In this document: positions 23,101 through 32,100 of the stretch, in pieces
Layout: each line of letters starts with the position of its first letter
Position numbering within the stretch: position 1 is the first letter of the stretch
From: Porites lobata
Lineage: Eukaryota > Cnidaria > Anthozoa > Scleractinia > Poritidae
Direction of reading: 5' to 3'
DNA length: 64,000 bases
Assembly: GCA_942486035.1 (NCBI GenBank)
Contig: CALNXK010000031.1
Location: 3,372,001-3,436,000, forward strand
The notes under the pieces: generated by a model
Database searches by the model: none
What the model was told of the DNA's origin: nothing
What the model saw: only the letters and a program-made list of their open reading frames with translations
Program-made: the position numbers and the translations under genes

Positions 23101-26100
23101 CAGCAGCTAGGAGCGCAAACAAACTCCCAAAAGACATCAAAGAGGTCCAGTTGATCAGTACATTTCAGCATACCTTTTATGACCATATTGTCTGTAACTA
23201 TTATTCGTAAGTTAGACTTTCTAGAATTTTGTACATTAATCTCTACTTAATTTTGTTTAATTTTTTTATGTTTAATTTTTTGTTGTGGGCCACGCGTATA
23301 TTATCTGTGGATATCAAGTGAAACCCTCATTAAAAAACGTATCTATCTATTTTGGGTTTTTCTGTTTCTGTCAATTATTTTAGTGGGGCGGGGTTAATGC
23401 GAATCACAGTGTTTTAACATGCTCGCCCAGCTTGGCCCCAAAAACAAAACAGGGAATGGCAAAGGAAATCCCGATCATGAGTGGAATTTTTGCCCAGGAA
23501 AGGAGGCAGAAATGGCTTTATTCTTGCAAATGACAAGAATGAGAAATACTGGAAAAATCTTTGAAGCAAACTAGTTGATTATAGCCCAAAACAGGATGAT
23601 CACAAGCAATGAGCTTTGAAACATAGAAACAAACCAAACGAATCGAAATCCACCAATCACAAATCACAAACCATGACCTTTTGAACTCGTTCAGGTAACC
23701 ATGTATTTCCTGAGAGGTCTGCTAAGATAATTGACAGAACAGAAAAACCCAAAATTGCTTAGAAGTTTGCAAAACGCACAGCGCGATACAACAAATTTGA
23801 CAGTGAATCACCACTAAGAAGAAAAGTCAACATCATACATGATATAACTCTCTGGACGAAATAAGGACACTATCGACAATATAAAAATAATTCATATATA
23901 AGACAATATAAATTAGTACCTGCTGTTCAAGGATATCCCTTGAATGGTTAACAGCAACATTCTGCGGTACAAAAATTGTTTTAAAACAGTTACGCACAAT
24001 GTATTTGCAGACAACGAACATAAAATTCCAGTCAGTTGAAAGTTGTAAAGAAAGTTGAAATTGAACTGCACATGATTCCCCGGTCCTGAATAGGCATGTT
24101 AATATACATGATGTGGAATGCAAACATCTCACTGGTTTCACTGCAAATGGGATCAGTTGTCCCACTGTGAAGCACATCATACACATAAACAAATTTTCCA
24201 ACACTTCTTCTTTTCAGAGGGCAAAATAAAAATTTCTTCTTCTGTAAATTTCATCTGTGTAGCTGGCGGGATTGTTAGTACTTGGAGAATAGGGAGGAGA
24301 GACTTTGAAACCTCGCCTGTGGGCGTAGGAAAGCCATGATTTTTAGAATGGTTTGGTCACACAGTGTGGACAGAATTATATTCGATAGGCTGAGAGTAGA
24401 AACATGTCAGTCAAAATGAGAGTACCTGAGAGCTCACGTCTCTCATCGGAAACAAACCCAATCACAACATTTTCTAACCACGCTGTTACTGGCAGTACTA
24501 TAAAATGTCTTATAGAGAGGAAAAGTCGTTACGTCACATTGCCATGGTAGCAAAATTTCTGGATGATAACAAACCGAAAACATCACTAAAAAAGCGAATT
24601 CACATGGTTACAAACCTCATCGATCTTGTTCGATTTCATTTAATTTGTCAAATGTTAGCAAAATTTCAGGGGTTGAATCCAAAAGGACCATGTCTAAGTT
24701 TAGAAAAAAAAAGACAATTTTTGCGTTGTGCTCACCAGTACTTCCTAAAGCAGCCGTGTATTAGGAAGTTTCATGTCGCAGTTGTGTAGCACTAAGCAAC
24801 AGCTAAGAAATGTACAAAATAGCGTGATGCAGGAGCAAAGTTGTTGTTTTGCTAATATAAACCTATTGCTTTTGAGTCTTTCTCGTTCCCGTCAACGTCG
24901 CCGTCGCTTAAGCTCCCTATTGTTGTGATCCAGTTGGTTATGTGATGTCACCCTTCTCCTCTCTATTGAGAATGACTTATCAAAATCTTTTTCTTTTAAT
25001 ATGTTAATGATTAGAAGGAAGGCAAGAAGAACTGGAAACTTCTGCAAAGGATTTGCTGCCCAGTTTCGGTACAAGTTTTATTATTTACAAGATCTTAGCT
25101 TTGTTGAGGAAGTAAGTCCACGAAGACTTGTTCTATCATTGTTTCGCCACTGAAAAGTATTATGAATGAATAAATAGACATGAGTTGCTAAATTGCTAGG
25201 TTTCAATGACTACAAGTCCACCACAATTTCGTTACTGTATGTGGAAACAGGTTTTCTGTTGAAACATACAATGTGTACTACTATTAAGGAAATCTGCAAA
25301 TTTGACTTTACAAAACTGTAGATTACATGCATATCATAATTTACACTAAATTGTTAAATGCAACTTTACTTGACAATCGTCCATGTTTTGGTTGCTTCTG
25401 TGCCAAAACAATAATTTTTTTGTTTTTACGCACAACCCCTGCATGCTGGTAATTTATTAATGTGGGTTTTTGCATTACACCCTAACTCTGATTGGCTGTT
25501 ACAGCTATTGTTTACAACAAAGTGCTTATTAAAAAGTGAGTGACATTAAAAAAAGTTATGCTATATGGCAGATAAAATTTCTCAATCATGCCAGGGTGGT
25601 TTCATGCACTACCAAAAATGTCACATGCACACCATAACAATGCCCCCAGCTATGCAGGCTAATGCGAATAATATTTTTCCCTTGCATATTTGACAGCCTT
25701 CTCAGCTACTATAATTTCTATAAAATTATTAATATTACAAAGAGGAAGCTTGATGGAAAGGAGTTTGTTTGATGGAGTTTGATTTATGTGAAGGCAATTA
25801 AGAAAGCCAAGAAATGACATAAGAGAGAGGCAGATCGGTGCAAATGATTTTTACATGTAATGCTTTTATTCTCTTTTCATCTTGTTACATACATGTAGTA
25901 AATAAAATTACAGTCTATAACTGTGAACGTTTTGAACCCAGGAGTCATTTCAAAAGTAGGTTGAGTTTGCTCGTCCAGGTGAACGTAGTCCTGAATAGGA
26001 CTGTTGTTGTTGACAGTGACTGACGTTTCGACAACCTGTGCAGTAGTCATCTTCAGAGTCAAAGTGAGTTGTATCACATCAGTTGATGGTATTATACTCT

Positions 26101-29100
26101 GGTTATTGATGCGATTGGTCAATTATGTCGCAATGTTGGGTTGTCTGTCAGTTAAGCCGTGATGTTATTGGCAATGAAGACTCGTAATCAGTAATTGGTG
26201 CGTTTCGATCCATCTATTGTCACAGTCAAACAGTCATCTATTGTTAGTCAAATTGTCAGTTCTCCAGTCGTTCTCTCATAGTTTTCTTCACCTCGTCAAT
26301 AAGTCGTTTGTACGGTGCTGGTAACTGTTGGCTACGATTCAGTGGCGTTTGTTCTAAGTTAGCAACCAACTTCCTAAAGTAAGACATTGATAGTAGTCTG
26401 TAGAATACATTATACACGTCACAGAGAACCAGTCAATTTGATGTTTCGTCTTTAAATGGTGCTCAGCAATTGTGATTGTTGACATCACCATTCCTTGTCG
26501 CTCGTTTGTGTTCGTTTGTGTTTGGTCAGTCGCGTGTTTAGGTTTCTGCCGGTTTCACCAATGTAAGAAGCCTGGCAGTTCCAGCATTTGATCTTGTATA
26601 CTGCTCCCTGTCTGTCCTCCGGTTTGTCTTTGTCCTTAAAGACGAAACATCAAAATGACTGGGACTCTGCGACATGTATAATGTATTCTACAGACTACTA
26701 TCAACGTCTTACTTTAGAAAGCTGGTTTACTAACTTAAAACAAATGCCACTGAATGGTAGCCAACAGTTACCAGGGCCATACAAAAGACTTATTGACGAG
26801 ATCAAGCAAACTACGAGAGAATGACCAGAGAAGTGACAATGTGACTAACAATAGACGACTGTTTAACTGTGAAAAAATACGGATCGAAATGCACCAATTA
26901 CTGATTACGAGTCTTCATAGCCAATAACATCACAGCTTAACTGACAGGCGACCAATAACATCGCGACACAGTTGACCAATCAGATCAATAACCAGAGTAT
27001 AATACCATCAACTGACGTGATACAACTCACTTTGACTTTAAAGATGATTTCCGCACAGGTTGTCGAAATGTCAGTCACTGTCAACAACAACAGTCCCATT
27101 CAGGACTACGTTCACCCGGACGATCAAACTCAACCTATTACAGTGTATGTTACTATCAATGAAACTAAATTACTGCAATTGAAAACTTACCCAAGGGAAA
27201 AGGCTCTGATCTTCAATGTAGCTACTGAATTTCTCAGCTTCATAGTCACCAAGCTCCGCTAAACACAATTGATGTTTTAAAGGTGAGAAATATAATACAC
27301 AATTTTTCTCTGGGCTGACCTGTTTATAATTAATTTTATAAACATATTTTTGAATAACGGGAAAAAGTTAGGGTTCTTTGGTGTAAATAAATAAGGGTGC
27401 AAGGTAGGTTGAAGCTGTGGTACATGGGATTGATGTACGTGCATGTAAATACATGTAGAACTACTCAGTCACCAAGGATCTGAGGAATATCCCTCACCTT
27501 GAGCAGAGTATGATGCAAGTAAAACAGCAGTGTCCTTTCCACATGAGAGGCTGCCTTCAAGAATTTGACTCTTTAGTTGCAAGTAGTAAAGCCTCCTGAG
27601 AAAAGCCAAGCAATTAAAATAGGAAATTCAGTGAATAAGGAAAATGACAATAAACTAGGTTGAAACTGTGTTTTTACCATAACTGAGCAATTTCTCACGC
27701 GTTGATCGATTGATGAAGAGAGTTATGTTTGATAAGTGTACACACCATGGAACTGATGTGATGGTGATGCAATTTGTTTTTCTCTCACGTGCACAATTTT
27801 CCAAGAAACTTCAACTGATATGGACTTCAAAACTGTCAATGTTATTGTAAAAAGCAAATCAACATCAATTTCCCAGTCTGTACTCTTATCGAGCATACAA
27901 AGATGTCCAAATGTTTAAAAGTCTGCAGTGAAACCAAAGTTTGGAACGTTTTGATATCAATTCTATGGTCAATAAGAGTTACTAAGACCATGGAAAATTG
28001 TTGTTGATTTGTTAATTAACCTGAATTTTATTTTGACCTTACCAAGAAAAGATCTATTTAAGATAATTGAATTACCATGAGCATGCAGATACATGTATAA
28101 AAAGCCAAAGATTTTTCTTCTGATTAACCCACCAAAAGAAAATGGCAGAATGCCTCTGAGATATTGTTCTTAATTTAAATGTCCTTCACTAAGAGTCTAA
28201 ATCTGTCCCATTGTTCAGGCCTGGACATGATGTGCGAGATCATCATGACAAAAGCTGTTGTTATTGCTGTCAAGCAGAGAGGTTGTTTTGGAGTCCAAAC
28301 AGAACACCAATATGGACAATTTTTTTTTCCAGAAAAATTGACAATAATAGGCCACTTGCACTAAGAGGTCACGTGATCAACAATGAGTTGGAATTGTGCT
28401 GATGCCAAAAATTGACAGAGCACATAAAAATTATCTTACACCCGAAATTTAAGAGGAAACATATTTAAGGGAGATATTTTATGGCACTTTGATTTTTCAG
28501 CAAAGTAGTATGATTTGTATTGGCCACCATGTTGGAGGGCATACTTTTGCCCTCCAACATGGCAGCCAAAACTACTTTTTGCTTACATCTTGTTAAACGT
28601 TTGATAGTTATGCTCAGATGTGCTGTAAACGTTACCACGTCATCTTTTCAACATTTTCCTTGAAGTTTAAGTGCAAAATTTGTGTTCAGAGAGGTAATTC
28701 ATTATTTTAAAAATCACATTTTGGTCATGTTACCAGCTGCGAACTTACTCATTTTTTTAAGAAAATGGTGCGGGTTTGAAAAACCAAATCACTATTATTT
28801 TGTTTAAGATATGATCCACACACTAATCGTTTTTAGTAGGCAAAATCATATAACTTTCATTTTCATAAAAATGATGTCACATGACCTCTTGGTGCAAATG
28901 GTCTATTGTCAGCTTAATTATTACTTATGCCTGTTTTGCACCACGCCTTTCACAATTTTAGAAAGTCTAAGTTTACCTGGTAGAATTGACCTGAAGTCTT
29001 ATCCAAGAGGAGTCAGCCACAAAAAAGTGGACTTTAAATTTAAGTTCAGCATTATATAGTCCACTGGCTGCATTCCTTTCTAGCTGCTTCCTGATGGGTT

Positions 29101-32100
29101 TTTCTAGAACTAACCACCATTCATGTCCTCGCTTGGTTTTGTAAGACAAACCATAGTGTTCAATCTGCATATTGAATGAAAGTGCATGATGTTTTTAAAA
29201 ATGCTAGTTATTTGAGAGCTACATGTGTACAGCATTACTTATACCCAAATGTAAACAACGCAACATGTAATATTGATTATTACATTAAATAACCGTATAA
29301 ACAGTAATTGACCCTTGCCAATTTTGGTAATTACCTTTAAAAGCGGAGCTTCCAAGCATGCTTCATGTGCTTGACAGAGCCCCATTGCTATAGAGATTAG
29401 AAACCTACATAAATGTATTGATGCGAGAAAATTTGGTTGTGACGTAGGCCCCGTCAGTAAAACATGTGTGTTTCTGTTTTGCTGGAAAAATTAATTGATG
29501 AGGATAAGGCCAAGAAAAATGCCAAGAAGACCTTAGAAAACCACAACAAAATTTCACTCGTCGTCATGCAGCTTGTGGCTAGCACAACCAAAAAACAACA
29601 CATCACCTAACAAGATAAGAAACGAGAGCAGCTAATTGAGAGTTAGCCGTGAAATTCATCATTAACACTAGTCATTATTGGCAAGAACAACAGTTTAAAA
29701 CTTATGGATACTTTAAGCAGCAGAAAAGCAAAGGATTAATATTAGCTGCTGTAATACACCGACCGTCCATGATAACATACATTTACAGTGTATCACTGTA
29801 AGTATTGCAGTTAAATTTTAGTAGGAATTTTTCCCCTTTGGTATACGTTAGGCATCTTTTTTTTAATTCTCTATTTCTTTCCTGGTTTTACTTTCATTGT
29901 AATCGCTTTTCTGTGATTTTTTGTTGTTGAAACACATTGAAATTGAAATTAGTCCCACTTGTGTAATTTGTTCATTGTTTGCCGACACGAAAGCCTTCGC
30001 AGCCCATAGCAGCCAATTGTTCAGGAGTAAGGTATTAGAAGTTTATTAATTTCTTTACTCATTATCAGTGTTTTTATTACTTCTTCCGCTTTACCTTTGT
30101 GAAATTAATACACAAGTGCACAATATACACTTTTTTTTACAGTACAACCCCAGTAACGCAAACTCGGATAACTTAAACTCGCCACTAACTCGAACTAAGT
30201 CTTAATTCCCTTGAATTTCACCCACTTTTCAGGTTCACTTTTTTTTTTTACTTGGATAACTTGAACTGTTGCTTGCAGAAAACACTCACTTATGTTTTTC
30301 AGACCCTACTTATGGTCGAAGTTGAGTATGAGCGATAGAAATGAGACATCCCTAAAGAGATTGAAAGAAAGTATAAAGAAAAACAACCTTGGAGGGGTTA
30401 ATTCAAGGGGAAACATGTAATGGATGCTACTCATGCATGACCTTAGTCAGTATAAAAGTAGCTGTGAAGCATAATTTGTAAGAAAATAATTTAGAAACTG
30501 TTTTCTTAGATATTTGACCATTAATTTAGATTTGGATTGAACTGGATTCTTAGAAGCTGATATCTTTTATTGACTACTTTTAATAACATTAAAATATACT
30601 GAAAAATTTTGAAATAATTAGTTCAGCTATAGTGATAAATCTTAATATTGTATTGTGGGGGGTAATAACTAATTTATAGGTAAAGTGGGCCCCCTTAGGC
30701 ATGCAAAGAGACTTTGATGCTTGAATAAAGTTTGTATGTAAGTAACAATGTATGTAACTCGATTTCCTTTTGCTTGATCAAAATTTCACTGAATGTACCC
30801 TGATAATTTGATTCAGAATCATGGGGAGTGTAAGCAATTAGCATTTCCTTTTCTTCCCTGCCCTTTCATCCCTCTCATTTCAACTTTCTCAATAAACTTG
30901 CATATAGAAACCCATCTTACGCAGGAAACATATGTAAAGAAGGGCACATCAAACTGATTTCACAGAGTAATTTGTAAACTCTGCTGTCCCCACATTTATA
31001 CATGTATAATTGTTAATTTTTATAATATCATAATTAACAATAATTATTGTGCAAGGGATGTACACTTATTCCACTTGGAACACTTTATTGATTTATTGCT
31101 TTGTTGATGGCTATTCACTGGATTATAACAGAGGCACCCAACAACTGTTTCCTCCTACCTGCATACATTAAAGAGTACTTTTAGATCTCTGGAAATGCAT
31201 TGTAAGTGGCGCTATAAAATTTGTATCTGTTCCGTCATCATAGGAAAACTTAAGTCTTTTCAAAGTTACAAGGGTTTCAGTATTTGTTTTAGATGCAATT
31301 TAATGTATCACGAAAGTGAGAACTTTTCTGATTCTTCTCTCCATCACATTGTTGGATCTCAAAATTTTACACTTCCTTTTCTCTACAAAAAGCAGCCTAA
31401 CCTGGGGAGTGAAATGTGAAAATTAAACTTCCGAAAATCTTAGGGAATTTATTAGAAAGCTTCAAAAACATGTACACGTATGTGAATAGAACGGTCATCT
31501 GGAAATTCTTAGCAGTCCTCAATTAATAGAAAATGCTTGGCAATATTTGCTTCTCCAAAGAGGTATTTTACGGAAAACAGTCTTTGAGTGCTCTTAGTTA
31601 TAAGTTACTGTATCTACATTAAACACTTTAACACAAGCTGTATTTAACGGACTGTACCTACTTTAATTTGATAAACTAGCTAGGTTAAAAACCCTTTCAA
31701 AGAACACATGTAAGTTTCACCCTATTCTGTAGAGACTGTGAGATAATGCATAATATCAAATCAAGTTCCTGCAATTTAGTATCATAGTTTTGTTTACACT
31801 CTTTATGGAGCGGAACAAAGTCATGGAATTCTCAAAAATGGCCCTAGAATTATGCAATTTGGCAGAGCAAATCTTTGCCCATTTCTCAACCCCTGTCTTT
31901 AAGAAGATTTCTAATGCAAATTATACATTTTTTCCAGCAGTGTCAATGGATTGTCATGAACTGGATCATGACAGTAGTTGGCAAAAAATCGTGAGTCTCT
32001 AAGTGCTAATTTAATTAAGCTTAATTGACAAGTTAAGTATTTATTTAATCTGGGACAACAGGTTCCCAAAGGCATCGTGTTCACTGATGAGCAATGAACT

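Larger units (their letters stand above)
25955..27150. mobile_element. Penelope-like element remnants in inverted (head-to-head) arrangement
   Basis: The left arm (about 25955-26455, minus orientation) and right arm (about 26639-27145, plus) are inverse copies about 500 bp long. Both end in the same tail, translatable as VTVNNNSPIQDYVH. The 180-bp centre belongs only to the minus copy and carries a GIY-YIG domain. The right arm keeps part of the ORF: TDYYQRLTLESWFTNLKQMP, then PYKRLIDEIKQTTRE and a stop. Penelope-like elements carry RT plus GIY-YIG; only the 3' part remains here. The right arm stops about 45 bp before FERM exon 4. Confidence 0.8.

Noticed and set aside
24505..24789. 94-residue ATG ORF on the plus strand
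   Set aside because: No splice context or recognised domain; it lies in a FERM intron and may be chance.
26270..26640. Homing endonuclease gene from the GIY-YIG motif
   Set aside because: The Cys-containing linker, the downstream WFTNL..PYKRLIDE text and the repeated tail identify a Penelope-like element.
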